From assembly GCF_022662535.1 (NCBI RefSeq), contig NZ_JAKQYM010000005.1, forward strand, positions 62,001-126,000: 64,000 nucleotides of DNA. The letters are read 5' to 3'. Each line of letters opens with the position of its first letter. The stretch's first letter is position 1. The position numbers and the translations under genes were made by a program. This stretch comes from Polaribacter marinus. GTDB lineage: Bacteria; Bacteroidota; Bacteroidia; Flavobacteriales; Flavobacteriaceae. This document shows positions 37,219 to 47,040 of the stretch, piece after piece. The notes under the pieces are model-generated. The model did no database searches, was not told where the DNA came from, and saw only the letters and a program-made list of their open reading frames with translations.

Positions 37219-39222
37219 TTACACAACTCTATTTAACTTTTCAAAAAGTCTCATTTTCAACCCTGTATAGTTCTTTACAATTTCTAAGTCTATTGATTTA
37301 GAAGGTTCTTTAGAAACTTCTAACATTAATTCTTCAATCTTTTTACCAATCAAAACTCTTCTTAAATTAAAAACAGAATCATTTACCAATTTATCTAAAA
37401 CCTCTAAAGCAGATTTAACTTCTATATTTTGCCCTTCCCAATCACTTAATTGATGCTTTTCTTCATCCATTAAAATTGAAGTTACGATACTACTTATATC
37501 TGGATTTTCATGATTAACCAAACGATCTACTTCTAATTTCTCAGATTGATTTAACTGATGAATCATTTCAATATAAATTTCTTGGAAAAGAGGATTTGTA
37601 AACTCAATTTCATCTTCTTGTAAATGCAAATAAATTTCTGCAGAAACTAAATTTTGATATTTTCTAACAGAAATTGTTTCTTTTCCTTCTTCATCAACAT
37701 TTGTTATTTCTTCTATAAAATCTACTTCTTCATTTCCAAACAAGAGTAAAATTCTAATAATTTCTTTTTCAAGTATTGATAATTGATCTACTTTTTTAGA
37801 AGAAATGCTCCCGCCTTTAACCAATCCCATTTGAGCTTGCTCTTGCTCCATAAAATATTCTGGTGGAGGTTGATTTGGATCTTGCTTAGGTTGATGCGAT
37901 TTTTTACTTTTTTCTTGTATTCCCTTCTTTAATAGTTGTGCCAATTCACTAAACAAAACTCGCTCAGAAATATCCATAATTCTGGCACATTCTTGCACAT
38001 AAACTTCCCGTTGAATTGCATCCGGAATTTTAGAAATGCTGCTAACAATATCTCTAATTAATCCAGCTTTTTTTATCGGGTCGTTTTTGGCTTCTTTTAA
38101 TAAAAGAGAAACTTTAAAATTGATGAAATCTTGTGCAGAACTTTCTAAATACTCTTTTAATTCATTATCAGAATGAGATTTTGCAAAACTATCGGGATCT
38201 TCTCCATCAGGAAACTGAACTACTTTTACATTCATTCCTTGTTCTAGAATCAAATCAATTCCACGAATGGAAGCTCTAATTCCTGCTGCATCACCATCAA
38301 AAAGCACCGTAATGTTTTTGGTAAGTCTATTTACCAATCTAATTTGATCTGATGTTAAAGCTGTACCAGAAGAAGCCACAACATTTTCTATTCCTGATTG
38401 ATGAAAAGAAATGACATCTGTATATCCTTCTACTAAAAAACAATTATCCTGTTTTGCAATTTCTTTTTTAGCTTGATAAATTCCGTACAAAATTTTACTT
38501 TTATGGTAAATATCGCTTTCGGGAGAATTTAAGTATTTTGCAGCTTTTTTATCTGCAGTTAAGATACGCCCTCCAAAACCTAAAATACGTCCTGACATAG
38601 AATGTATAGGAAACATTACACGTCCTTTAAAACGGTCGAATTGTTTGTTTTCTTTTACAATAGTTAAACCTGTTGAAGCTAAATATTTTAAATCGTATCC
38701 TTTTGTTAAAGCTGCTTTTGTAAAATTATCCCACTCATCTATACAGTATCCTAATTCGAATTTTTTTATAGTTTTATCTGTAAAACCTCGTTCTTTAAAA
38801 TAACTTAAACCAATAGCTTTTCCTTTATTAGAATTGAGCATTACATCATGAAAATAATCTTTGGCAAAATTAGAGACCAAGAACATGCTTTCTCTTTCAT
38901 TCATTTGAGCTTTCTCTTCAGAGGTTTGCTCAGTTTCTTCAATCTCAATATTGTATTTTTTAGCCAACCACCGTAATGCCTCAGGATAGGTATAATGTTC
39001 ATGTTCCATTAAAAAAGAAACAGAGTTCCCTCCTTTTCCTGTAGAAAAATCTTTCCAGATTTGTTTTACGGGAGAAACCATAAATGAGGGTGATTTTTCG
39101 TCTGTAAACGGACTTAAGCCTTTAAAATTACTTCCAGCTTTTTTTAACTGAACAAACTCACCAATCACTTCTTCTACTCTTGCAGATTCAAAAACACGGT
39201 CTATGGTACTTCTAGATATCAT
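37219..39222 (-). CDS. dnaG: DNA primase DnaG
   Basis: The 667-residue primase makes RNA primers for replication. The zinc-ribbon region is recognisable (NFKGLSPFTDEKSPSFMVSP and DFSTGKGGNSVSFLM), but all four ligands are replaced: Ser37, Thr40, Asp58 and Thr61 occupy the usual Cys-His-Cys-Cys positions. The catalytic TOPRIM core is intact (VEGYTDVISFHQSG, VVASSGTALT and FDGDAAGIRA). The C-terminal helicase-binding part is divergent, as usual. A CAAATATA (TATATTTG on the coding strand) -7 element is at 39250-39257. The gene follows clpX in the same direction but beyond a terminator. Confidence 0.95.
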   Translation of the reverse strand: MISRSTIDRVFESARVEEVIGEFVQLKKAGSNFKGLSPFTDEKSPSFMVSPVKQIWKDFSTGKGGNSVSFLMEHEHYTYPEALRWLAKKYNIEIEETEQTSEEKAQMNERESMFLVSNFAKDYFHDVMLNSNKGKAIGLSYFKERGFTDKTIKKFELGYCIDEWDNFTKAALTKGYDLKYLASTGLTIVKENKQFDRFKGRVMFPIHSMSGRILGFGGRILTADKKAAKYLNSPESDIYHKSKILYGIYQAKKEIAKQDNCFLVEGYTDVISFHQSGIENVVASSGTALTSDQIRLVNRLTKNITVLFDGDAAGIRASIRGIDLILEQGMNVKVVQFPDGEDPDSFAKSHSDNELKEYLESSAQDFINFKVSLLLKEAKNDPIKKAGLIRDIVSSISKIPDAIQREVYVQECARIMDISERVLFSELAQLLKKGIQEKSKKSHQPKQDPNQPPPEYFMEQEQAQMGLVKGGSISSKKVDQLSILEKEIIRILLLFGNEEVDFIEEITNVDEEGKETISVRKYQNLVSAEIYLHLQEDEIEFTNPLFQEIYIEMIHQLNQSEKLEVDRLVNHENPDISSIVTSILMDEEKHQLSDWEGQNIEVKSALEVLDKLVNDSVFNLRRVLIGKKIEELMLEVSKEPSKSIDLEIVKNYTGLKMRLFEKLNRVV

Positions 39223-39302
39223 TTATAAATATTAAATGGAAAGCGAACACAAATATAAGAATTCCTTATTTCTGATGAAGGCGAATTCTAAACGAACTCA
39301 AA

Positions 39303-39338
39303 ATAAAAAAACCTCACTAATCTAAACTAGTGAGGTTT
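39303..39338 (-). terminator. clpX terminator
   Basis: AAACCTCACTA (39309-39319) and TAGTGAGGTTT (39328-39338) form an 11-pair stem. On the minus strand it follows clpX and is trailed by T residues. Confidence 0.85.
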
Positions 39339-39356
39339 AAAATATGGAATTAAAAA

Positions 39357-40595
39357 TTAAGAAGCTGCTCTTAATTTTTTAAGTGTTGTATTTGTTAATT
39401 TTGCTTCTGCATATTCTTTAGTTACATTAAACTCTTTTTCATCAGAACTTGGTAAATCAAACATTGCGTCTGTAAAAATTGCTTCACATAAAGAACGTAA
39501 TCCTCTTGCTCCTAATTTATATTCTACCGCTTTTTCTACAATATAATTTAACGCTTCTTCCTCTATCGAAAATTCAACATCATCCATTGTAAACAATTTA
39601 GAATACTGCTTAATAATTGCATTTTTAGGCTCTGTTAAAATAGATCTTAACGTTTTAGCATCTAAAGGATTCATGTAACTTAGTACTGGTAAACGCCCAA
39701 TAATTTCTGGAATTAATCCAAAAGCTTTTAAATCGGAAGGGATGATATATTGCAATAAATTTTCCTCATCTAATTTATCATCGCTAATTGATGCACTATA
39801 ACCAACAGCTTGCATATTTAAACGCTTACTAATAATTCTTTCAATACCAGAAAAAGCACCCCCAGCAATAAATAAAATATCTTTAGTATCTACTTCTATA
39901 AATTTTTGTTCTGGATGTTTTCTTCCTCCTTTTGGAGCAACATTAACAACCGTTCCTTCTAATAATTTTAATAAAGCTTGCTGTACGCCTTCTCCTGAAA
40001 CATCTCTAGTTATGGATGGATTATCTCCTTTACGAGAAATTTTATCAATTTCATCGATAAAAATAATACCTCTTTGCGCCTTTTCTACATCGTAATCTGC
40101 CGCTTGCAGTAATTTACTTAAGATACTTTCTACATCTTCACCAACATAACCTGCCTGTGTTAAAACAGTGGCATCAACTATAGCGAAAGGTACATTTAGC
40201 ATTCTTGCAATTGTTTTTGCTACTAAAGTTTTACCGGTTCCGGTTTCTCCCACTAAAACAATATTAGATTTTTCGATCTCTACATCATCTTCATCGTCTT
40301 TTGTCTGTAACAATCTTTTGTAATGATTATAAACAGCAACAGACATTGCTCTTTTAGTTTCTAATTGACCAATAATATATTGATCTAAAAACTCTTTTAT
40401 TTGCAATGGTTTTTTAAGCGTTAAATCTTTTGATAAGCCACTTGATTTTGCTTCTAAAATTTCTTCTTCTACAATTCCATGTGCTTGTTCTATACATTTA
40501 TCGCAAATATGAGCATCCATTCCTGCAATTAACAAATCTGTTTCTGCTTTTTTTCGTCCGCAAAACGAACATTCTAAATTTTCTTCTTTCGACAT
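39357..40595 (-). CDS. clpX: ATP-dependent protease unfoldase ClpX
   Basis: The 412-residue AAA+ unfoldase feeds proteins to ClpP. The N-terminal zinc-binding domain is intact (Cys9, Cys12, Cys31, Cys34), in contrast to AccD and DnaG here. Walker A is GETGTGKT (116-123); Walker B IIFIDEIDKI and the pore loop region GYVGEDVE are present. It lies 106 bases after clpP in the same direction, and the spacer carries the short repeat shared with groES-groEL. Confidence 0.97.
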   Translation of the reverse strand: MSKEENLECSFCGRKKAETDLLIAGMDAHICDKCIEQAHGIVEEEILEAKSSGLSKDLTLKKPLQIKEFLDQYIIGQLETKRAMSVAVYNHYKRLLQTKDDEDDVEIEKSNIVLVGETGTGKTLVAKTIARMLNVPFAIVDATVLTQAGYVGEDVESILSKLLQAADYDVEKAQRGIIFIDEIDKISRKGDNPSITRDVSGEGVQQALLKLLEGTVVNVAPKGGRKHPEQKFIEVDTKDILFIAGGAFSGIERIISKRLNMQAVGYSASISDDKLDEENLLQYIIPSDLKAFGLIPEIIGRLPVLSYMNPLDAKTLRSILTEPKNAIIKQYSKLFTMDDVEFSIEEEALNYIVEKAVEYKLGARGLRSLCEAIFTDAMFDLPSSDEKEFNVTKEYAEAKLTNTTLKKLRAAS

Positions 40596-40610
40596 TTTCT
40601 TACGCGTTTG

Positions 40611-40692
40611 GCCTTTAGCTATTTGCTTTTGGCACTTAGTTGTATGTTAAAAAACTGACTCTTAGCTAACTAATAATAAAAAAGCTAACAGC
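40611..40692 (-). repeat. Short interspersed repeat cluster in clpP-clpX spacer
   Basis: Plus-strand GCCTTTAGCTATTTGCTTTTGG (positions 40611-40632) merges the two words found in the groES-groEL spacer; GCTATTTGCTTTTGG is identical there. Further variants CTTAGCTAACTAATA and AGCTAACAGC follow at 40660-40692, again as TAGC-based units. Confidence 0.6.
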
Positions 40693-40701
40693 TTAAAACA
40701 A

Positions 40702-41361
40702 TTATTTTCTTACTAAAATTTCGTCAATCATTCCATAAGCTTTTGCTTCGTCCGCTTTCATCCAATAATCTCTATCAGAATCATCATGAACTTTTTCTAA
40801 TGTTTGTCCTGAATGATTTGAGATGATTGCATACAATTCGTCTTTCAATTTCAAAATTTCTCTTGTAGTAATTTCGATATCAGAAGCTTGTCCTTGTGCA
40901 CCTCCTAAAGGTTGGTGAATCATCACTCTAGAATGTGGCAATGCAGAACGTTTTCCTTTTGCACCTGCACACATTAAAACGGCTCCCATAGAAGCTGCCA
41001 TACCTGTACAAATAGTTGCAACATCTGGTTTTATAAACTGCATGGTATCATAGATACCTAGACCTGCATAAACGCCTCCTCCTGGAGAATTGATATAAAT
41101 TGAAATATCTTTATTAGCATCTACACTTTCTAAAAACAATAATTGTGCTTGAATAATATTTGCTACTTGATCGTTAATTCCTGTTCCTAAAAAGATAATT
41201 CTATCCATCATTAAACGAGAAAAAACATCCATTTGCGTAATATTCATTTGGCGTTCTTCCATAATATATGGTGTTACACTACTGGTAATTTTACCAAAAT
41301 AGGTACTATTAATGCCGTGATGTTTTGTTGCGTATTTTTCGAACTCTTTTCCGTAATCCAT
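40702..41361 (-). CDS. clpP: ATP-dependent Clp protease proteolytic subunit
   Basis: The 219-residue serine peptidase forms the degradation chamber for ClpX. The nucleophile is Ser124 in GMAASMG, His149 is in RVMIHQP, and the Asp follows in DDSDRDYWM. A propeptide-like N-terminus precedes the core. It is followed by clpX and preceded by tig, the conserved tig-clpP-clpX order. A hairpin at 41441-41466 shows that tig can be transcribed separately. Confidence 0.97.
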   Translation of the reverse strand: MDYGKEFEKYATKHHGINSTYFGKITSSVTPYIMEERQMNITQMDVFSRLMMDRIIFLGTGINDQVANIIQAQLLFLESVDANKDISIYINSPGGGVYAGLGIYDTMQFIKPDVATICTGMAASMGAVLMCAGAKGKRSALPHSRVMIHQPLGGAQGQASDIEITTREILKLKDELYAIISNHSGQTLEKVHDDSDRDYWMKADEAKAYGMIDEILVRK

Positions 41362-41434
41362 CTTAGTGATTCTGTTTTAAGTTTAATACTGTAAATATAA
41401 GAACTATTTCTTACTATTCTATTTGAGTTTGTCG

Positions 41435-41466
41435 CTAAAAAAACCTGAATTTTACAATTCAGGTTT
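41435..41466 (-). terminator. tig terminator
   Basis: AAACCTGAATT (41441-41451) pairs with AATTCAGGTTT (41456-41466) across TTAC. On the minus strand a T-run follows, ending tig before clpP. Confidence 0.8.
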
Positions 41467-41488
41467 TCTTTTTTTTAATCAAAAAAGA

Positions 41489-42820
41489 TTATTTTTCTGT
41501 TTTGTAAACTTCTTTAATAAAATCTTCGTAAGAAACTTCTTTTGTTTTAAAATTCATATTCTCTTTGTAAAAGGCCAATAATTTTTGACTAATTAATTGA
41601 GATTGTAATTTTTGTGCTTCTTCTTGGTTTTGTAAGATTCTACCTGCAATATCATCCAATTCTTTTTCTTCTGGATTCATATTACCAAATTGTGCCATTT
41701 GCGTACGGATAAATCCTTTAGCATAATCTACCAATTCTGCATAATCTAGTTTGATATTATTATCTTTCATAATCTTTCCTTCGATTAATTGATAACGCAA
41801 TCCTTTTTCTGACTTATTATATTCTTCTGTAGCTTCTTCTGGAGTTAATTCTTTTTCTCCAGCTGTTGCCAACCATTTTTGTAAAAATTCTGCAGGTAAA
41901 TCAAACTTTGTGTTTTCTACTAAATGCTCTGTTACTGCGTTTAGTAATTGTTGATCTCCTTGTTGGTTGAATTGCTTTTCTGCATCTTCTTTGATTTTTT
42001 CTCTTAATTCTGTTACTGTTGTAACACTACCATCAAGAAATAATTTATCAAATAATTCTTTATCTAAATCTGCAGGTTCTGTTTTCGTAATTTCTTCGAC
42101 AGTTAAAGTAACTTTAATATCTAAATCATGAATTTCATCATGAGAAACCCCTAAAACATGTTGTAATTTATGATCGTCTTCAAACAATTTTTTTGTTTCT
42201 AATTCGATAACATCTCCAACTTTAGCTCCAATTAATTTCTTTTCGTTTTTCTTACCTTTTAGGTCGTTTACTAAAAAAGTTGATTTTTTATTAATTCCTT
42301 TCTCTTCATTTACAAAAGTTCCTGTTACATTAGAATGCTCTGTTGCTTCATCTAATGAACTCATTTTTCCGTAACGAGTTTGAATATTCTTAACTTCTTC
42401 GTCAATTAAATCTTCAGTTGCAACAATATTGTATTGTGTAACTTTCTTTTTAGATTTTAAATCAACGTCAAATTCTGGGGCTAAACCTAATTCAAATTCG
42501 AAAGAAAAAGTTTCTGCATCCCAATTAAAATCCTCTTTAACTCTTGGTAATGGATTACCTAAAATATCTAATTTTTCTTCCGTTAAAAATTTATTTAAAG
42601 AATCTTGTAAAAGCTTGTTAACTTCATCTATCATTATAGATTTACCATACTGTTTTTTAATCATCCCCATTGGTACATGACCTTTTCTAAAACCAGGAAT
42701 ATCTGCTTTTTTACGATAATCAGTTAATAACTCTGTTACTTTTGCTTGATAATCATCTGCAACAATATCTACTTTTACAACTGCGTTTAACGCATCTATG
42801 TTTTCTTTTGTAATATTCAT
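41489..42820 (-). CDS. tig: Trigger factor
   Basis: The 443-residue ribosome-bound chaperone has the N-terminal ribosome-binding domain with the GFRKGHVPMG signature (GFRK near residue 42) and a long C-terminal helical arm (about 260-443). The central PPIase domain is divergent, as in other Bacteroidota trigger factors (VTGTFVNEEKGINKKSTFLV instead of the FKBP core), so prolyl isomerase activity is doubtful. A full minus-strand promoter lies at 42854-42883. Confidence 0.92.
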   Translation of the reverse strand: MNITKENIDALNAVVKVDIVADDYQAKVTELLTDYRKKADIPGFRKGHVPMGMIKKQYGKSIMIDEVNKLLQDSLNKFLTEEKLDILGNPLPRVKEDFNWDAETFSFEFELGLAPEFDVDLKSKKKVTQYNIVATEDLIDEEVKNIQTRYGKMSSLDEATEHSNVTGTFVNEEKGINKKSTFLVNDLKGKKNEKKLIGAKVGDVIELETKKLFEDDHKLQHVLGVSHDEIHDLDIKVTLTVEEITKTEPADLDKELFDKLFLDGSVTTVTELREKIKEDAEKQFNQQGDQQLLNAVTEHLVENTKFDLPAEFLQKWLATAGEKELTPEEATEEYNKSEKGLRYQLIEGKIMKDNNIKLDYAELVDYAKGFIRTQMAQFGNMNPEEKELDDIAGRILQNQEEAQKLQSQLISQKLLAFYKENMNFKTKEVSYEDFIKEVYKTEK

Positions 42821-42853
42821 TTCTTTGTTCTTTTATCTTGAAAAAATCGAGTG

Positions 42854-42883
42854 CAAAATTAATCATTTTAATTGATTGCACAA
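42854..42883 (-). promoter_or_regulatory. tig promoter
   Basis: On the minus strand TTG (42883-42881), 19 bases, then TAATTTTG (42861-42854). The predicted start near 42847 gives a 27-base leader to the tig ATG. Confidence 0.7.
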
Positions 42884-42915
42884 ATGTTTAAATACTTCTA
42901 TTTCAGTATTTTTGT

Positions 42916-43275
42916 TTAGTTTTTTATTGATTTATTTTCTTCTTTTAATAATGAAAATAATGCTGATCTAAAAATAGAGAGTAATATGCTGAAAAAGAAT
43001 GCTGCAAAGAACCCTGAAACGGCAAAACCATCTACTATTTTATCTGCCAGTAATATAATAATTGCATTTATTACAAACAAAAACAACCCTAAAGTTACAA
43101 TCGTTGCTGGTAAAGTAAAAAATATCAAAAGCGGGCGTACAAACATATTTAATAATGAAACTACAACTGCAACAATAATTGCAGAAGTATAACCTTCTAC
43201 TGTAACACCCGGTAATATATTAGCCAAAACAATTACTGCTAAGGCTGTTAATAAGATTTTTAAAAATGTTTTCAT
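42916..43275 (-). CDS. Holin-superfamily IV (Phage_holin_4_2) membrane protein
   Basis: The 119-residue protein has four hydrophobic segments (near 6-20, 30-48, 52-78 and 86-108) and the NMFVRPLLIFFTLPATIVTLGLF block typical of this four-helix family. Despite the name, these proteins are widespread in non-phage bacterial genomes and no phage genes are nearby. The function is unknown. It is transcribed toward tig but separate from it. Confidence 0.8.
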   Translation of the reverse strand: MKTFLKILLTALAVIVLANILPGVTVEGYTSAIIVAVVVSLLNMFVRPLLIFFTLPATIVTLGLFLFVINAIIILLADKIVDGFAVSGFFAAFFFSILLSIFRSALFSLLKEENKSIKN

Positions 43276-43438
43276 ACTATAAGATTTAATCTATTAAAAG
43301 CGAAAACTGTACCAAAACAGAAAGTCTGACAAAAATGCAGATTTTAAAAAAAAAGCAAGTTGAATAGTAAAGAGGTGTTAAAATAATTATCCTTATTTCT
43401 GTGGAAGTTTACTTAAAAATACTCGGATTAATTTTCTT

Positions 43439-45250
43439 CTATTTATTGTTCTGTAATTCTGTTGCTTTACGCTCTAACTCTGCTTGAAACTCTTCCATTA
43501 CTGGTTTTACAGTACTATCTGGTATGTCTGCTACTTTAATATACATTAACCCGTCTACGGCATTGTTAAATTTTGGATCTACATTAAACGCAACCAAACG
43601 TGCATTTTGTTTTACATATTTTTTAATAAGTACTGGTATTCTTAAAGCTCCTGGTTCAATTTCATCGATAATTTTATCGAATTTTTGCATATCTGCTTTG
43701 GTGGCATCAAACACAAAATCTTTATCACCATCTTTTAATTTTACCTTGTATTCTTTCTTCGGATAAATATATTGAGCGATATATGGATCGTAGTAGTGAG
43801 ATTTCATAAACTCTATCATTAGCGATTTTGAAAAATCTGAAAATTGATTACTAATAGAAACACCTCCCATTAAATACTTATATTCTGGATAACGTAGCGT
43901 TACATGCACAATACCTTTCCACAATAAAAACAAAGGCATTGGTTTTTGTTGATATTCACCAATAATAAAAGCTCTCCCCATTTCAATGGTATTCTCCATC
44001 ATTTGATGTAATTCTGGTTCAATCCTAAACAAAGTTTGAACATAAAAACCGTTGATTCCGTGTTTTTTAAAAATTTCTTTTCCAAGTCCCATTCTATAGG
44101 CTCCTGCTAAACAATTAGCATCTCTATCCCATAAAAATAAGTGATAATAATACTTATCATATTTATCTAAATCAATAGCTTTATTGGTTCCTTCTCCAAC
44201 ATCTCTAAAAGTAATTTCACGTAATCTACCAATTTCATGCAATAAATTAGGAATGTCTTTTGCATTGGCAAAAAAGACTTCGTAATTTTTACTTTCCAAC
44301 AACCTACCATCTGCTTCTCTAAGTGCATTTACTTCTTTTATAAATAAGTCTGTATTTTTTTGAGAAGTAATTTTTTTAGCAGGTTTTTTAGGGATTTTTA
44401 AACTCTGAGTAGATAATATTTTGTTAGACTTCTCGAAAGGGTTGGCCAACATGTATGTTTTTTTTCTGATGAACTCATAAAAAGCAGGAATCTCTTTATA
44501 TTCATTTTGATCTTTTACAGAAATTGGTTTCCCTATTCTTACCTTTATTACTTTTCCTTTTTGAGAAATAACTTCAGAAGGTAATTTTGCAGTTCTTAAA
44601 GTTTCAGAAATTTTGGATAAAAAATAAAAAAGACGACTATTTTTTGCGTGAAAATAAATAGGAATTACAGGTACATTTGCTTTTTTAATAAATTTCACAG
44701 CACCTTCTTCCCAAGGTTTATCTACCTTTAATTTACCATCTTTATATGTAGAAACTTCTCCTGCAGGGAAAATCCCTAAAGGTTTTCCTTCTTGCAAATG
44801 TTTTAAGGCACCTTTAATTCCGGCAACACTAGATTTAGCATCCTTTCTATTTTCAAAAGGATTTACTGGCATCACATAAGGCTTTAAAGGCTCTATTCTG
44901 TGTAATAAAAAATTAGCTATAATTTTATAATCAGCTCTTTTTTCGATTAAAAGCTTTAATAAAAGGATTCCATCAATTCCGCCTAAAGGATGATTAGAAA
45001 CGGTAATAAAAGGACCCTCTTTTGGAATTCTTTTTAGATCTTCTTCAGGAATCTCGAATTTAATATTACAATCATCTAAAATTCCGTTTAAAAAATCTAA
45101 ATCAGATTTATTTTTATTGTTATTGTAAATCTTATTAATTGCCGAAATACGTAAAACTCTTATTAGCAGCCAGCCAATAAAAGTTCCCAGAAAACCAAAC
45201 TTCTCTAAACCAATTACTTGTGCAATTTCCTTAGATGTTACTATTGCCAT
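43439..45250 (-). CDS. Two-domain acyltransferase, OlsF-like
   Basis: This 603-residue protein has two acyltransferase domains. The N-terminal PlsC-like O-acyltransferase has NHPLGGIDG (86-94; the acidic residue is one position farther than in HX4D) and IFPAGEVSTYKDGK. The C-terminal GNAT-like N-acyltransferase (about 310-520) has EMGRAFIIGEYQ. The same architecture is described for OlsF, which makes ornithine lipids in Flavobacterium johnsoniae, so a phosphorus-free aminolipid product is likely. Glycine lipids are the alternative. A CAAATCTA -7 element is at 45273-45280. Confidence 0.8.
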   Translation of the reverse strand: MAIVTSKEIAQVIGLEKFGFLGTFIGWLLIRVLRISAINKIYNNNKNKSDLDFLNGILDDCNIKFEIPEEDLKRIPKEGPFITVSNHPLGGIDGILLLKLLIEKRADYKIIANFLLHRIEPLKPYVMPVNPFENRKDAKSSVAGIKGALKHLQEGKPLGIFPAGEVSTYKDGKLKVDKPWEEGAVKFIKKANVPVIPIYFHAKNSRLFYFLSKISETLRTAKLPSEVISQKGKVIKVRIGKPISVKDQNEYKEIPAFYEFIRKKTYMLANPFEKSNKILSTQSLKIPKKPAKKITSQKNTDLFIKEVNALREADGRLLESKNYEVFFANAKDIPNLLHEIGRLREITFRDVGEGTNKAIDLDKYDKYYYHLFLWDRDANCLAGAYRMGLGKEIFKKHGINGFYVQTLFRIEPELHQMMENTIEMGRAFIIGEYQQKPMPLFLLWKGIVHVTLRYPEYKYLMGGVSISNQFSDFSKSLMIEFMKSHYYDPYIAQYIYPKKEYKVKLKDGDKDFVFDATKADMQKFDKIIDEIEPGALRIPVLIKKYVKQNARLVAFNVDPKFNNAVDGLMYIKVADIPDSTVKPVMEEFQAELERKATELQNNK

Positions 45251-45305
45251 AAATTATAATTAGACGTAATTGCAAATCTACTAAAAAATCTAAAGCTTTG
45301 TTGTT

Positions 45306-46559
45306 TTAATTTTCTTTCAGTACAATTTGGACCGTTTCCCTACTCGTTTGCCTTAAAAGTGAAGCTCCTTTTTTAGTGATTTCTGCAACAGTTTTTTTAT
45401 TAAAATGACGTATTGTATATAAGTTTACACCGTTTTGAAATTCAATTTTAAACTGTGCTTTTAGTTCGTTGTAAAAAGCATCAAACTTATTAAATTTATT
45501 ATCTACACATAAAGAAAAACTAATTGCAGAATTCTGAATTAAATTTACTTTTAATTGATAATCGTGTAGTTTTTGAAAAATATAACTAATATTATTTTCT
45601 ACCATAAAAGAAAAATCTAATGCAGAAATAGAAATTAAAATTTGATCTTTTTTTACAATAAAACAAGGAATATTTGGCACTAGCATTGTTCCTTTAGAAA
45701 CTTTTGTTCCTGCTTCCTTTGGGTTTAAAAAAGAACGAACTAATAAGGGAATCTCTTTTTTCTGTAAAGGTTGTAATGTCTTAGGGTGAATAACAGAAGC
45801 CCCATAAAATGCCATTTCTATAGCTTCTTCATAAGAAATTTGTTCTAACAAGGTGGTGTTTTCAAAAACTCTGGGGTCTGCATTTAAAACCCCTTCTACA
45901 TCTTTCCAAATTGTTACACTCTCTGCATCTAAACAGTAGGCAAAAATTCCTGCGGTATAATCTGATCCTTCTCTACCTAATGTTGTTGTATTTTCTGTAT
46001 CATTTGCAGCAATAAAACCTTGCGTAATATTCAGCTTTTGCTTGTCTACTTTATTTGTAATTATATCTCCAGTTAATTCCCAATTTACTTTTGCATCTCT
46101 ATAATTGCTATCAGTTTTAATATAGTTTCGAACATCAAACCAATTATTTTGTACACCAGTTTTGGACAAATAAGCACTTACAATTCTAGTAGACAACAGC
46201 TCTCCAAAACAAATAATTTGATCATATACATAATTATATCTTTGTGATGTATTTCTTGCTAAAAACCACCCCAATTCTCCAAAAAGAATATCTACAGTTG
46301 TATAAATTTCATCATTCTTCTCAAAAAGAGTTTTCATAATATTTTTATGATACTCTTCAATAAGGTTTAACTTATTAGGTAATTCTTCAGACTTAGTATA
46401 ATACGTATCTACAACATCCTCAAAAGCATTTGTCATTTTACCCATTGCAGAAATTACTACAAGTGTATTTTCTGTTCCTTCTACCTGTAAGATTCTTGCA
46501 ATATTTTTAATACTTTCTGCGTCTTTTACAGACGCCCCCCCAAACTTAAAAATTTTCAT
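45306..46559 (-). CDS. lysC: Aspartate kinase
   Basis: This 417-residue monofunctional aspartokinase starts lysine, threonine and methionine synthesis. The N-terminal KFGGASVKD and the central TTLGREGSDYTAGIFAYCLDAE kinase signature are present. The C-terminal ACT domains (about 300-417) bind the feedback inhibitor; which amino acid cannot be told. It begins one base after the GNAT gene end, so the two are one operon. Confidence 0.95.
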   Translation of the reverse strand: MKIFKFGGASVKDAESIKNIARILQVEGTENTLVVISAMGKMTNAFEDVVDTYYTKSEELPNKLNLIEEYHKNIMKTLFEKNDEIYTTVDILFGELGWFLARNTSQRYNYVYDQIICFGELLSTRIVSAYLSKTGVQNNWFDVRNYIKTDSNYRDAKVNWELTGDIITNKVDKQKLNITQGFIAANDTENTTTLGREGSDYTAGIFAYCLDAESVTIWKDVEGVLNADPRVFENTTLLEQISYEEAIEMAFYGASVIHPKTLQPLQKKEIPLLVRSFLNPKEAGTKVSKGTMLVPNIPCFIVKKDQILISISALDFSFMVENNISYIFQKLHDYQLKVNLIQNSAISFSLCVDNKFNKFDAFYNELKAQFKIEFQNGVNLYTIRHFNKKTVAEITKKGASLLRQTSRETVQIVLKEN

Positions 46560-46560
46560 A

Positions 46561-47040
46561 CTAATTATTATTGATGAATTCTTCTAAACTTTTTTCATCC
46601 ATTTGTACCACAGACCAATCGTTTAAATAGGTTGCTCCGGTGCTTTTATAAAAGTTTATTGCATTAGTATTCCAATCTATTACTTCCCAAGCAACTCTTT
46701 TAAAATTATGATCATAAGCATATTTTAAAACAGCTTTATACAATGCTTTTCCTGCCCCTATTTTTTGCCTACTTTTTGTAACAATTAAATCTTCTAAATG
46801 AATTGCTCTTCCTTTCCACGTAGAATATCTTTCGTAAAACAAAGCAATTCCAATAACAATCTCATTTTCTTCAGCAACAAAAAGTTTAAATTTAGGGTTT
46901 TTAGAAAAACCATCTTTTAACAAATCATCAATGGTAATTTCTACAGCATTGGGTTCTTTCTCAAAAACAGCCAATTCTAAAATTAAATCTAAAACAGATT
47001 GCACATCTTTTTCCTCTCCTTTTCTAACTATAAAACTCAT
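46561..47040 (-). CDS. GNAT-family N-acetyltransferase
   Basis: This 159-residue single GNAT domain has the acetyl-CoA loop in SRQKIGAGKALYKAV (Q/RxxGxG/A) and an ending typical of the family (DWNTNAINFYKSTGATYLNDW). The substrate cannot be inferred. It is coupled to lysC with a one-base gap. A CAAAGATA -7 element on the minus strand is at 47058-47065. Confidence 0.85.
   Translation of the reverse strand: MSFIVRKGEEKDVQSVLDLILELAVFEKEPNAVEITIDDLLKDGFSKNPKFKLFVAEENEIVIGIALFYERYSTWKGRAIHLEDLIVTKSRQKIGAGKALYKAVLKYAYDHNFKRVAWEVIDWNTNAINFYKSTGATYLNDWSVVQMDEKSLEEFINNN

Noticed and set aside
42916-43275. Holin-family gene as a prophage remnant
   Set aside because: No phage genes nearby and the family is common in ordinary genomes.
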